DNA from: Gammaproteobacteria bacterium
GTDB taxonomy: Bacteria > Pseudomonadota > Gammaproteobacteria > Arenicellales > Poriferihabitantaceae
Direction: 5' to 3'
NCBI GenBank assembly: GCA_024644945.1
Contig: JAHEGU010000012.1
Span: 1-64,000 of the forward strand
Length of the DNA stretch: 64,000 bases
Made by a program: the position numbers and the translations under genes. The notes beneath the pieces were generated by a model. It did not search any database and was not told the origin of the DNA. It worked only from the letters and a program-made list of their open reading frames with translations. Below are positions 1 to 8,477 of this stretch, in pieces (position 1 is the stretch's first letter; every line of letters starts with the position of its first letter).

Positions 1-1
1 T

Positions 2-1234
2 GCCCAGATCAATCGGCGCTCTGTATTTGCCCGCAAAAATTATTTTTATCCAGATCTTCCTAAAGGATATCAGATCAGTCAGTTTGAAATTCCTATTGTT
101 GGAACAGGCGCGATCGAAATCGAGACGCCAGAGGGACCAAAAAGTGTTGGCATTACCCGGGCACATCTCGAAGAAGATGCTGGAAAATCTCTGCATGAAA
201 ATTTTCACGGGCAAAGTGGAATTGACCTGAATCGTGCCGGCACACCGCTTATTGAAATTGTTTCCGATCCTGATATGCGTTCGGCCACTGAAGCTGTGTC
301 TTACTTGCGTAAGCTGCATAGCCTGGTCCGTTATCTCGAAATTTCAGATGGCAATATGCAAGAAGGTTCCTTTCGCTGTGACGCCAATGTTTCGATGCGT
401 CCTGTAGGTCAGAAAGAATATGGCACGCGAGCCGAGATCAAGAATATCAACTCGTTCCGCTTCGTTGAAAAAGCGATTAATTTTGAAGTGGATCGACAAA
501 TCGATCTGCTGGAAGATGGCTCCAAAGTGCTTCAGGAGACACGGCTGTATGACGCCGATAAAGACGAAACCCGTTCAATGCGCTCTAAGGAGGAGGCACA
601 TGACTATCGGTATTTCCCCGATCCGGATCTGCCTCCGATGGTCTTGGATGATGCCTTTATCGCCGAGATTCTAGAGGGATTGCCGGAACTCCCGCATCAG
701 CGTCAGCTGCGATTCGTTCAGGAATTTGAACTCAGTACCCAGGATGCTGATCAGCTGACCAGTGATCGAGCGCTGGCTGATTACTTTGAATCTCTTCAAG
801 CGCTCACAAAGGTCAGTCCCCGGATTGCCAGCAATTGGGTTTTAGGTGATTTAAACGCGGCGCTGAATCAGGGTGAAATGGAGATTACTGATTCTCGGAT
901 AAGTGCCCAAGAGTTGGCGGCCCTTCTTGACCGCATCGAAGATAAGACGATTTCCGGAAAAATGGCTAAGGAAGTTTTTTCAGCGATGTGGAGTGGTGAA
1001 GGCAGCGCTGATGAGATTATTAAATCAAAAGGCTTGAAGCAGATTACGGATACAGGCGCCATCGAAAGTATTGTGAAACAGGTTCTTGCTGAATCTGAGG
1101 AACAAGTAATGCAGTACCGGGATGGAAATCAGAAAGTGATCGGTTACTTCGTCGGGCAGATCATGAAAAAAACCGCAGGAAAAGCGAATCCACAACAGGT
1201 TAACGAAATTTTACGTAACAAGCTCGGGAAATAG
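2..1234 (+). CDS. gatB: Aspartyl/glutamyl-tRNA(Asn/Gln) amidotransferase subunit B, 5'-truncated by window
   Basis: Subunit B of the GatCAB amidotransferase, which converts Glu-tRNA(Gln) or Asp-tRNA(Asn) to the amidated form in the cytoplasm. The reading frame is open from base 2, with no start inside the window; 410 residues remain of the usual ~475-480. Hallmarks seen: [19 protein letters not shown] near the visible N-terminus, [32 protein letters not shown] and [11 protein letters not shown], followed by the C-terminal GatB/Yqey tRNA-binding domain ending in [16 protein letters not shown]. gatC and gatA are expected upstream, outside the window. A downstream ATG at 275 is internal and is not the start. 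Identification is secure; only the 5' end is missing. Confidence 0.97.
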   Translation, partial: AQINRRSVFARKNYFYPDLPKGYQISQFEIPIVGTGAIEIETPEGPKSVGITRAHLEEDAGKSLHENFHGQSGIDLNRAGTPLIEIVSDPDMRSATEAVSYLRKLHSLVRYLEISDGNMQEGSFRCDANVSMRPVGQKEYGTRAEIKNINSFRFVEKAINFEVDRQIDLLEDGSKVLQETRLYDADKDETRSMRSKEEAHDYRYFPDPDLPPMVLDDAFIAEILEGLPELPHQRQLRFVQEFELSTQDADQLTSDRALADYFESLQALTKVSPRIASNWVLGDLNAALNQGEMEITDSRISAQELAALLDRIEDKTISGKMAKEVFSAMWSGEGSADEIIKSKGLKQITDTGAIESIVKQVLAESEEQVMQYRDGNQKVIGYFVGQIMKKTAGKANPQQVNEILRNKLGK

Positions 1235-1282
1235 AACAGGACTCGACTAAGCTTGTGTTTTACTGTACAAATCAATATCTGC

Positions 1283-1359
1283 GGGCCTGTAGCTCAGCTG
1301 GATAGAGTACCTGGCTTCGAACCAGGTGGTCGGGGGTTCGAGTCCCTCCGGGCCCGCCA
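1283..1359 (+). tRNA. tRNA-Arg (anticodon TCG)
   Basis: A 77-nt cloverleaf can be drawn by hand. The acceptor stem GGGCCTG pairs with CGGGCCC (one U-G pair), the D arm begins TAGCTC, the anticodon stem is CCTGG/CCAGG with loop CTTCGAA, and the T loop is TTCGAGT. The discriminator is G and CCA is encoded. Anticodon TCG (1317-1319) reads CGN arginine codons. It lies 48 bp after gatB and 15 bp before maf, so it may be co-transcribed; no clear promoter of its own was found. Confidence 0.96.
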
Positions 1360-1374
1360 TTTTCTTGCAGCGTT

Positions 1375-1983
1375 ATGTCAAATTCAATTCCCTCTGGCCC
1401 GGTAGAAGCTCCTCTTATTCTTGCTTCTTCGTCTGTTTACCGAAGAGAAATATTGCAACGCATCGGACTTAACTTCACCGTCCATGCGCCGGAAATTGAT
1501 GAGTCGTTGGCCGCACGCGAAACCCCCGTTCAGGCTGTAGAGCGGCTGGCCGCTGCAAAAGCAAGAACAGTAGGAGCAAGCTATGGTAAAGGCCTGATAA
1601 TTGGATCTGATCAGTTATCAGAGCAAGATGGCCGAATCATTGGAAAACCGCGTGATCATGAGGATGCGGTGGCGCAGCTGAGAGCCGCTTCCGGCTCGAC
1701 CGCAATACTTCACAGTGGAATTGCCGTATTTAATGCGACCAGTGGTCACATGCAATCTGATGTGGTACAGGTGGAGGTGGAATGCCGAGAATTCAGTGAT
1801 GCGGAAATATACCGCTACCTGGAGAGAGACCGGCCCTACAACTGCTGTGGAAGTCTCAAAGTGGAAAGTCTCGGCATCGCTTTGTTGAAAACCGTTCGAA
1901 GTGACGACCCCAATGCCATCACTGGATTGCCTGTGATCCGCTTGCTCGAAATGCTGAGAAATGAGGGATATTCTGTACTCTAG
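1375..1983 (+). CDS. Maf-family nucleotide pyrophosphatase (YceF type)
   Basis: House-cleaning nucleoside triphosphate pyrophosphatase of the Maf/HAM1 superfamily, 202 residues, which is family length. The N-terminus reads ILASSSVYRREIL, the standard Maf opening that binds phosphate; the catalytic region contains GSDQ (about residue 80) and GKP. The C-terminal SLKVESLGIALL followed by DDPNAITGLP is the pattern of the YceF subgroup, characterised in E. coli as preferring 7-methyl-GTP, as opposed to the dTTP/UTP-specific YhdE subgroup. The start at 1375 directly follows tRNA-Arg. Substrate preference is inferred from subgroup resemblance only. Confidence 0.92.
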   Translation: MSNSIPSGPVEAPLILASSSVYRREILQRIGLNFTVHAPEIDESLAARETPVQAVERLAAAKARTVGASYGKGLIIGSDQLSEQDGRIIGKPRDHEDAVAQLRAASGSTAILHSGIAVFNATSGHMQSDVVQVEVECREFSDAEIYRYLERDRPYNCCGSLKVESLGIALLKTVRSDDPNAITGLPVIRLLEMLRNEGYSVL

Positions 1984-2144
1984 TGTATCCAGTTTAGGGA
2001 ACAATCCGGATCTATTTAATCAGGAATTTTATAATAACCCTGAGTTCCGCAAGGGGCGGGTTCGAAACCTTGAATACCACAATCAGCGCGTATCGATCGG
2101 ATATGGTCTCGTGATTTTTATCAAAATCGGCTTTTGCCGCGACT

Positions 2145-4172
2145 TCAGCTGGCCTTCTGTAAAAATCTTCCTTCACGGATACGATTGATACGATCTCTAA
2201 TCTGGGCCGCCTGTTCGAACTCTAAATTTTTGGCGTGCTGATACATTTGTTTTTCCAGCTTGCTTAAGAGCTTGCCCAGCTGTTTAGGAGAAAGTCTTGC
2301 GTATTCTTCTTCACCTTCCGCGACTTCAGACATCTCAGGTAGATCGTTCCAGGCAGAATCATTTGCGGTCACACCATCGATAATATCCTTGACCGGCTTA
2401 ATAATTGATTTTGGTGTTATGTTCTGCTCAAGATTGTATTCATGTTGCTTGTCGCGGCGTCTCTTTGTTTCATCCAACGCATATTGAATAGAGGGCGTAA
2501 TCTTATCCGCATAGAGGATAACGAATCCGTTTATATTGCGTGCAGCGCGGCCAATGGTTTGAATCAGAGAGCGTGACGATCTTAGAAAACCTTCCTTATC
2601 CGCATCGAGGATTGCGACCAGAGATACTTCCGGTATATCTAATCCCTCACGTAATAGATTAATGCCGACCAGCACATCGAAAGTGCCCTTTCTGAGATCG
2701 CGAATAATTTCTACTCTTTCTACCGTATCGATATCGGAGTGAAGATATCGCACCCGCACATGATGTTCGTGGAAATATTCAGTAAGGTCCTCCGCCATGC
2801 GCTTGGTCAGCGTTGTTACCAGGACTCTTTCGTTGTGTGCAACCCTTTTGCGAATCTCCGATAGCAAGTCATCCACCTGCGTTGATACAGGCCGAATAGT
2901 GACTTCGGGGTCAAGTAATCCGGTCGGTCTAACGACCTGCTCAATGACTTCGGGCGCATGTTGTTCTTCATAAGGCCCCGGTGTGGCGGAGACGAATATT
3001 ACCTGACCCAGCATCGACTCAAACTCATCAAACCTTAACGGTCTGTTATCCAGGGCAGATGGAAGCCGAAAACCATACTCCACCAGTGTCTCCTTGCGTG
3101 ACCGATCGCCTTTATACATTGCACCAATTTGAGGAATTGTGGCATGGCTTTCGTCGATGAATACAATTCCATCTGTTGGGAGATAATCGATCAATGTAGG
3201 CGGTGGCTCCCCGGGATTGCGTCCGGACAAGTAGCGCGAATAGTTTTCAATCCCATTGCAATACCCCAGCTCCCGCATCATCTCTAGGTCGTAACGTGTG
3301 CGCTGCTCGAGACGCTGGGCTTCCACAAGCTTGCCAGCGTCATACAGCTCCTTTAGCCTGGTTTTTAACTCTTCACCAATGTCATCGACGACATCCAGGA
3401 TTGTTTGTCGTGGAGTGACATAATGACTCTTCGGGTAAACCGTGACGCGGGTCAGACTGTCCTCACTGCTGCCAGTGAGTGGATCAAATCGCGATAATTG
3501 ATCAACTTCATCGCCGAACAACTCAATACGAATAGCCAGGCGCTCGGACTCTGATGGATAGACATCAATAACGTCGCCCCGGACTCTGAAAGTACCGCGC
3601 CGCAGCTCTAGGTCATTACGCATATATTGCATTTCAGCTAACCGTTTGAGAATTGCACGCTGGTCTATACGATCACCCTTCTTCAGGTGAAGAATCATGC
3701 CGTGATAAGAAGCCGGATCTCCGAGACCGTATATAGCGGATACCGTCGCAACGATGACTACATCTCGACGCTCGAGCAGAGCCTTAGTGGCTGACAAGCG
3801 CATCTGGTCGATATGGTCGTTAACGGATGCATCTTTCTCGATAAATGTATCAGAGCTTGGTACGTAAGCTTCCGGCTGATAGTAGTCATAGTAGGAGACA
3901 AAGTACTCCACGGAATTCTGTGGAAAGAAATCCCGCATTTCAGAGTAAAGCTGGGCTGCGAGGGTTTTGTTATGGGCCATGATCAGTGCGGGTCGTCCTG
4001 TACGGGCAATGATGTTCGCCATGGTGAAGGTCTTACCGGAACCCGTTACACCGAGAAGGGTTTGATAGGCTTCTCCATCTCCAAGTCCCTCAATCAAACA
4101 ATCGATTGCCCCTGGTTGATCACCAGCAGGTTTGAAATCACTCTGAAGCTGGTATTCGGCCAGGGCGGGCAT
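2145..4172 (-). CDS. uvrB: Excinuclease ABC subunit B
   Basis: DNA damage-recognition helicase of nucleotide excision repair, acting with UvrA and UvrC. With the start chosen at 4172 ([20 protein letters not shown]) it has 675 residues, the family norm; an in-frame ATG at 4256 would add 28 residues unlike UvrB and was rejected. Seen: Walker A GVTGSGKT near residue 41, the beta-hairpin region [12 protein letters not shown], helicase motif [16 protein letters not shown], motif [11 protein letters not shown], and a C-terminal UVR domain ([19 protein letters not shown]) that contacts UvrC. Convergent with maf and divergent from the pilin gene. No obvious LexA box was recognised upstream. Confidence 0.97.
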   Translation of the reverse strand: MPALAEYQLQSDFKPAGDQPGAIDCLIEGLGDGEAYQTLLGVTGSGKTFTMANIIARTGRPALIMAHNKTLAAQLYSEMRDFFPQNSVEYFVSYYDYYQPEAYVPSSDTFIEKDASVNDHIDQMRLSATKALLERRDVVIVATVSAIYGLGDPASYHGMILHLKKGDRIDQRAILKRLAEMQYMRNDLELRRGTFRVRGDVIDVYPSESERLAIRIELFGDEVDQLSRFDPLTGSSEDSLTRVTVYPKSHYVTPRQTILDVVDDIGEELKTRLKELYDAGKLVEAQRLEQRTRYDLEMMRELGYCNGIENYSRYLSGRNPGEPPPTLIDYLPTDGIVFIDESHATIPQIGAMYKGDRSRKETLVEYGFRLPSALDNRPLRFDEFESMLGQVIFVSATPGPYEEQHAPEVIEQVVRPTGLLDPEVTIRPVSTQVDDLLSEIRKRVAHNERVLVTTLTKRMAEDLTEYFHEHHVRVRYLHSDIDTVERVEIIRDLRKGTFDVLVGINLLREGLDIPEVSLVAILDADKEGFLRSSRSLIQTIGRAARNINGFVILYADKITPSIQYALDETKRRRDKQHEYNLEQNITPKSIIKPVKDIIDGVTANDSAWNDLPEMSEVAEGEEEYARLSPKQLGKLLSKLEKQMYQHAKNLEFEQAAQIRDRINRIREGRFLQKAS

Positions 4173-4314
4173 GGGTTTACAGTAAATGTTGAAGTTAGAA
4201 GTAGATTGTATCTGACGCTCTATTTCATAAACAGCTGGTTTTGTGCGTATACGCACATTCTCAATCTATTGTTAGGGTGATGATTGGCGATTCAAGGGCT
4301 GAGTCGTTATTATC

Positions 4315-4842
4315 ATGAAAAGCATGCGTTCAACTACGGGTCGAAATGGATTTACATTAATCGAATTGATGATCGTTCTCTCCATCGCTTCTATTTTGAC
4401 TGTTCAAATAGTTCCCTCTTTCGCGCGTCTAATCCAGTCTATGCGAATCAGCACCGCAGTCAGTAATATGGAGCGTACCTTGAGAATTGCGCGAAGTGCC
4501 GCGCTTCTCAGGCGAGAAGTGATACGGATTTGCCCAAGCGAGGACGGGTACTGGTGCAGTAATAACAATGATTGGTCAACGGGCTGGATTACTTACGTGG
4601 ATCAAACCGGGGAAGCAACTCGTAACCCGGAAGACATCATTATCGCCACTCAAGGACCTTATAAACAGATCGGCATATATTACAACAGAGGTAGTCGAGT
4701 GTCGGTAAATGCTCTTGGCAGGATAACTCAGAGCGGCACTATCAGGATCTGTGACCCAAAATATCCCGATAGTTCAGTCAACCTCGTGATGATTCACAGC
4801 GCAAGGTTAAGACGGGAAAGCGGGCGGGAGTCTTGCTCTTGA
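4315..4842 (+). CDS. GspH/FimT-family pseudopilin
   Basis: A 175-residue prepilin-like protein. Near the N-terminus G-FTLIELMIVLSIASIL is a type III (type IV pilin) signal: cleavage would occur after Gly by the PilD peptidase, Glu is at +5, and a hydrophobic helix follows. The rest carries GspH/FimT-like features: a second helical stretch (MERTLRIARSAALLRREVIRIC) and two C-terminal cysteines in RICDP and RESCS. It probably acts as a minor pseudopilin in a type IV pilus or type II secretion machine. No other pilus or secretion gene is nearby, so it is isolated here. Starts at 4315 or 4324 are both possible. Confidence 0.85.
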   Translation: MKSMRSTTGRNGFTLIELMIVLSIASILTVQIVPSFARLIQSMRISTAVSNMERTLRIARSAALLRREVIRICPSEDGYWCSNNNDWSTGWITYVDQTGEATRNPEDIIIATQGPYKQIGIYYNRGSRVSVNALGRITQSGTIRICDPKYPDSSVNLVMIHSARLRRESGRESCS

Positions 4843-5688
4843 AAGTTAAATCACGGAGGTAGGAGCTACAATCGGTGAGCGCTAGTAACCGCTTTGCAGT
4901 ACTCGCTCATTGCTATCTCGATTTTGCTATAGCCTTATTGAAAATCAGGCAGCATCCTTGCTCGAAATTTGTAATTTGATCTCGTTTAGCTGGTCAATTG
5001 TGGTCCACACCAAAAATGGAACAGATGTTAAACAATAATTAAGACGTTATCGCTGAATTTGCTGAGCGTCGACCTCTCTACTAATTTTTCCTTAAACCTT
5101 TTTAACTTAAATATCAATTGCTTATATAGCAATCATCAAGACGATTATCAGACTTGCCATCGCCAATAATACGGCTATATTACTAGTGTCGTTCACCTTC
5201 ACTCTCCTAAGACTAGTTAACATAACCCTTCATTTTTATTGTCCTTATGTTTGTAAGCACTACCCTGTTCCCACACCACGTATTTTAAGCTAATCGGTTG
5301 TATCTATTCCACTTTAACGAGCGTGAATATTACCAATTTGGCAGATAATTTTTTAAAGAATTACCGCCTGTAGATCAAACAATACCGTTTGTCAGATTGG
5401 GCTAATTTCAGGTAAAAATAATAAGCCGCAGACCTGAGTTAGATGCTGTTCTGAAACCTGTATCAGCGAATGGCTTTTAGCTGGCTGGACGCATTTACCG
5501 CGACTCTATTCACCCTTAGCTTGATTCAGGATCTCCAGTCACTTTTGAAGACATATTTCTGCCTGAGCTCGTTCGCTGGAGAGCCCGGCGGATAAATATA
5601 GTTGTACGTGTTTTCCGTCAGACTACCAATAGCAGTCGTTCCCGTATTGCTTTTGTTTATAATGGGTGAACGTCCTAGAAAGGTAAAT
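4843..5688. other. Gene-poor 846-bp interval
   Basis: No long coding frame with recognisable protein similarity. The stretch is AT-rich relative to its flanks. The only gene candidate seen is a 24-codon leftward frame at 5122-5196. An open frame continues upstream from the dehydrogenase start (from 5602) but looks like an untranslated leader. No cloverleaf, GC-rich terminator hairpin or insertion-sequence end was recognised. Confidence 0.6.
5122..5196 (-). CDS. Candidate 24-residue single-pass membrane peptide
   Basis: A very short leftward frame with a GTG start at 5196. An excellent Shine-Dalgarno TAGGAGAG lies upstream, with AGGAGA separated from GTG by six bases. The product is Met-Asn-Asp-Thr-Ser-Asn followed by an unbroken hydrophobic helix of about 18 residues (IAVLLAMASLIIVLMIAI) ending at TAA, which is the architecture of bacterial small membrane proteins. 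It sits alone in a gene-poor gap, about 280 bp after the pilin gene and on the opposite strand. No family is recognised. Support is the ribosome site plus the composition; conservation has not been tested. Confidence 0.5.
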   Translation of the reverse strand: MNDTSNIAVLLAMASLIIVLMIAI

Positions 5689-6660
5689 ATGATGGTGCGC
5701 AAAATCGTATTTCCGGATGCTGAGGAATCATTGGCACCCCTGTTTACAGGGCTGCGATTGTCTATACTTGAAGAACTCGGTGAATTTATTATCTTCTATG
5801 GTAGCCAGCCAGACGATGAAACTTTTATCCATCGGATTGCCGATGCGAATGCGGTTATTTCAGGGTGGGGATTAAGTAATACAGTATTAGCTGCTTTACC
5901 CGATCTTGAAATCATATCTTTCACCGGCTTGGGCGTATCGACTTTTATTGATTTAGCCGAAACCACTCGTCGCAATATTACCGTAACCCACACCCTTTCG
6001 GCCTCTGAAACCATTGCCGAACATACTATGGGTTTAATGCTCGATGCTGCTCGACATATTTCTCGGCTTGATCGAGATATTCGTAAAGGTTTTTGGAGCA
6101 CGGAATTGGTTGGGTTGGATTTAAAAGGCAAAACCCTAGGGCTGGTCGGATTTGGCCGAATTGCGCAAGCGGTAGTGCCGCTTGCACAGGCTTTTGGAAT
6201 GAAAGTTGTTTGCTGGACCCGCAATCCGAATCAGCAACGCGCCGCACAATTCAATATTGATTTCATGGAACTCGATCAATTATTAACCGCCAGCGATGTG
6301 ATTTCACTTCATCTCTCATTAACGCCAGAGACTGAAAGATTAATTAATGCAGACCGACTGCGCTTGTTGAAGCCTGGAGCCTTGATCATTAACACGGCTC
6401 GATCAAAAATAATCGATGAGAAGGCATTTACTGAGTTGTTGAGATCGGGCCATATTGGCGCAGCGGGAATTGATGTATTCGACGATGAGCCAATATCTCC
6501 AACCCACCCGTTTATCGAGTTCGACAATGTCGTAATGACGCCTCATGTCGCGTATAACACGCCTGACGCACTGGAAGAGATGTTCGATACCGCAATTGAA
6601 AACCTAGTCGCATATTATTCTGGGAGACCACAGAATGTGGCGTTTAACTCGGAAGCTTAA
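5689..6660 (+). CDS. D-isomer-specific 2-hydroxyacid dehydrogenase family protein
   Basis: NAD(P)-dependent oxidoreductase of the D-2-hydroxyacid dehydrogenase family (phosphoglycerate/glyoxylate/formate dehydrogenase type), 323 residues. Seen: Rossmann motif GLVGFGRIAQAV near residue 148, the catalytic Arg in NTARSKIIDE, Glu in DVFDDEP and His in MTPHVAYNT, all in family order. The start at 5689 (ATGATGGTG) is preceded by AGAAAGG. A longer in-frame extension back to 5602 encodes a hydrophobic stretch unlike this family and was not used. It is monocistronic by position. The substrate cannot be decided; neighbours give no pathway clue. Confidence 0.88.
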   Translation: MMVRKIVFPDAEESLAPLFTGLRLSILEELGEFIIFYGSQPDDETFIHRIADANAVISGWGLSNTVLAALPDLEIISFTGLGVSTFIDLAETTRRNITVTHTLSASETIAEHTMGLMLDAARHISRLDRDIRKGFWSTELVGLDLKGKTLGLVGFGRIAQAVVPLAQAFGMKVVCWTRNPNQQRAAQFNIDFMELDQLLTASDVISLHLSLTPETERLINADRLRLLKPGALIINTARSKIIDEKAFTELLRSGHIGAAGIDVFDDEPISPTHPFIEFDNVVMTPHVAYNTPDALEEMFDTAIENLVAYYSGRPQNVAFNSEA

Positions 6661-6749
6661 AAGTCAGATTTCAAAATTTGTGTGACCACTAGGTATACGA
6701 TTGGCTTTAGACATCTGAGGCGTATTCAGCGAGATCTTATGAGGTGATT

Positions 6750-6851
6750 ATGATTCACTCAGAGCGTTGGGAGCAGGGGCTGAATCTTTATTCTGCTTGC
6801 CTCTGGATCCGCCGCCAACGGCCTATTTTTATTACTTTTTGCTACTTCTAA
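6750..6851 (+). CDS. Possible 33-residue small ORF
   Basis: A short frame starting ATG at 6750, with a well-placed GAGGTGATT just upstream, ending TAA at 6849-6851. The product has many aromatic and arginine residues and no recognisable domain. It lies between the dehydrogenase and tRNA-Asn. Only the ribosome-site-like sequence supports it, so it may be chance. Confidence 0.25.
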   Translation: MIHSERWEQGLNLYSACLWIRRQRPIFITFCYF

Positions 6852-6874
6852 TTAGATTTCATTCAACATATAAT
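6847..6874 (+). promoter_or_regulatory. Probable promoter of tRNA-Asn
   Basis: A perfect -10 hexamer TATAAT at 6869-6874, about 50 bp before the mature tRNA 5' end. The -35 is weak (TTCTAA, 6847-6852, 16-bp spacer). Confidence 0.5.
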
Positions 6875-6926
6875 CGCTCCTCGAAAGCTAGGCACGTTAA
6901 GGCTTTCCCGCATGTTTGTTTAATAT

Positions 6927-7002
6927 TCCCCAGTAGCTCAGTTGGTAGAGCAGTTGACTGTTAATCAATTGGTCCCTGGTTCGAGTCCGGGCTGGGGAGC
7001 CA
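6927..7002 (+). tRNA. tRNA-Asn (anticodon GTT)
   Basis: 76-nt cloverleaf. Acceptor TCCCCAG/CTGGGGA, D arm TAGCTCAGTTGGTAGAGC, anticodon loop CTGTTAA giving anticodon GTT, T loop TTCGAGT, discriminator G and encoded CCA. A TATAAT box sits about 50 bp upstream. Confidence 0.97.
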
Positions 7003-7168
7003 ATCTCGCTTTTGACGCGTTAATCGGTGCTCGCCAATCATTCTCCAATTTACTCATTTACCAGTATTTATTCGCCTGAATCATGTCATTGGATGTGAAG
7101 ACTGTGGCGGTTTTTTTGTTTAGATTTCGTCCCGATTCATTGAATACCCGCACGCAGCTAACTGCGGC

Positions 7169-8077
7169 CTAGTTACTGAACATTCTTTTGGGTGCCAAAC
7201 GGTTATCTTCTGTGACTTCTGCAAGGCCCAGAAATCCGTTTGTTTCTGCATAGACGCGCACAAGTCCTGGAGTGGTGGACTGTGAGGCTCGTACCGATTG
7301 ACCCAGCTGAATATAGCGCGCGAGGTTGTCTGGAATACGGACTTCTGGGAGATGGGCCAGACCCCTATCTGTGGGTAGAAGAAGACTTTCACGCTGACGG
7401 GGCGATACCACGGCTTCGAGCTGCTCGAGGCTGATTGATTGCTCAAGGGTAAAATCTCCGACACGGGTTCTGCGAAGAGACTCAACGTGGGCGCCACAAC
7501 CAAGATCTCGACCAATATCCTCGGCCAGTGTTCGAATATAAAAGCCCCTTGAGCAGGATACCGTAAGCGCAATCACGTCAGCCTCTCGATTATCCATGAC
7601 AAGAGAATACACGCACACTGGTCGCGCTTCACGTTCAAGGGTAATGCCTTGTCGCGCAAGTTTGTATAGGGGTTGTCCATTTTTTTTCAGCGCGGAATAC
7701 ATCGGCGGTATCTGATCATAGTGACCTCGGTATCGTTTCAGCACCGGTTCAATCTGTTCCTGTTCGACCTGTACAGGTTTTTCTTCTACCACCTTGCCTT
7801 CGCAATCACCGGTTTCAGTGGAAACTCCAAGCCTGATTGCGACCTGATAGGTCTTGTCCGCATTCAATAATAGACCAGAGATTTTGGTCGTTTCGCCAAA
7901 GCAAAGCGGCAACAGTCCAGTGGCAATTGGATCAAGGCTGCCCGTATGTCCGGCTTTGCGGGCATTAAGCAAATATTTGGCTTTTTGTAAAGCCTGATTG
8001 GATGAACATCCGGAGGGTTTATCCAGCAGTAACATTCCATTAACCGGATTACCTTTGCGTTGCTTATTCCGCGCCAT
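7169..8077 (-). CDS. truB: tRNA pseudouridine(55) synthase
   Basis: Converts U55 of the T loop of all elongator tRNAs to pseudouridine. 302 residues, typical length. Seen: NGMLLLDKPSG at the N-terminus, GHTGSLDPIATGLLPLCFG containing the catalytic Asp (about residue 48), YSALKKNGQPLYKLAR, and CSRGFYIRTLAEDIG. A C-terminal PUA-like segment contains QSVRASQ and VRVYAETNGFLGLAEV. Last gene of the rimP-nusA-infB-rbfA-truB run; its 5' end overlaps rbfA by 14 bp, implying translational coupling. In many relatives rpsO follows; here the next feature leftward is tRNA-Asn on the other strand. Confidence 0.97.
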   Translation of the reverse strand: MARNKQRKGNPVNGMLLLDKPSGCSSNQALQKAKYLLNARKAGHTGSLDPIATGLLPLCFGETTKISGLLLNADKTYQVAIRLGVSTETGDCEGKVVEEKPVQVEQEQIEPVLKRYRGHYDQIPPMYSALKKNGQPLYKLARQGITLEREARPVCVYSLVMDNREADVIALTVSCSRGFYIRTLAEDIGRDLGCGAHVESLRRTRVGDFTLEQSISLEQLEAVVSPRQRESLLLPTDRGLAHLPEVRIPDNLARYIQLGQSVRASQSTTPGLVRVYAETNGFLGLAEVTEDNRLAPKRMFSN

Positions 8078-8462
8078 GTTTCTTGTTTAACGAATCAATC
8101 AATGAAGATATCTCCACGCCCCTCTGGATACTATCGTCATACTTGAAACGAAGGCTGGGGGTAACGCGAAGTTCAGCGTGCTGGCTTAACAAATGTCTTA
8201 GAAATCCAGAAGCGTTGTTGAGCAATTTCTCTAATCCAGGGATGTCGATAGCTGGTTTGGCTCCAGCTTTTTTACCGGGATCGATTGTCAATGCGTCCAT
8301 GGAGGAGACAAAGACGGTGGCATGTTTGAGATCCTTTGACACACTCACGGCGTTTACGGATACTTTGCGAATTCGAGGGTCATTCAACTCGCGAGCGATC
8401 AGCGTCGCAAGTTCACGTTTGAGTAACTCCGCTACCCTGCGGGTCCGGTCTATTTCATACAT
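8064..8462 (-). CDS. rbfA: Ribosome-binding factor A
   Basis: Cold-shock-linked 30S maturation factor that binds 16S rRNA. 132 residues with the RbfA opening RTRRVAELLKRELATLIARELNDPR, the KH-like core (KHATVFVSSMD, LRHLLSQHAELRVTPSLRFKYDDS) and a short charged tail. It sits 15 bp after infB and overlaps truB, the canonical position. The start at 8462 (MYEIDRTRR) matches family N-termini. Confidence 0.96.
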   Translation of the reverse strand: MYEIDRTRRVAELLKRELATLIARELNDPRIRKVSVNAVSVSKDLKHATVFVSSMDALTIDPGKKAGAKPAIDIPGLEKLLNNASGFLRHLLSQHAELRVTPSLRFKYDDSIQRGVEISSLIDSLNKKHGAE

Positions 8463-8477
8463 GTTGCTGGAAGCGAA

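Noticed and set aside
27-230. Open frame across the gatB 5' part
   Set aside because: It lies in another frame of gatB, whose own frame from base 2 matches GatB throughout.
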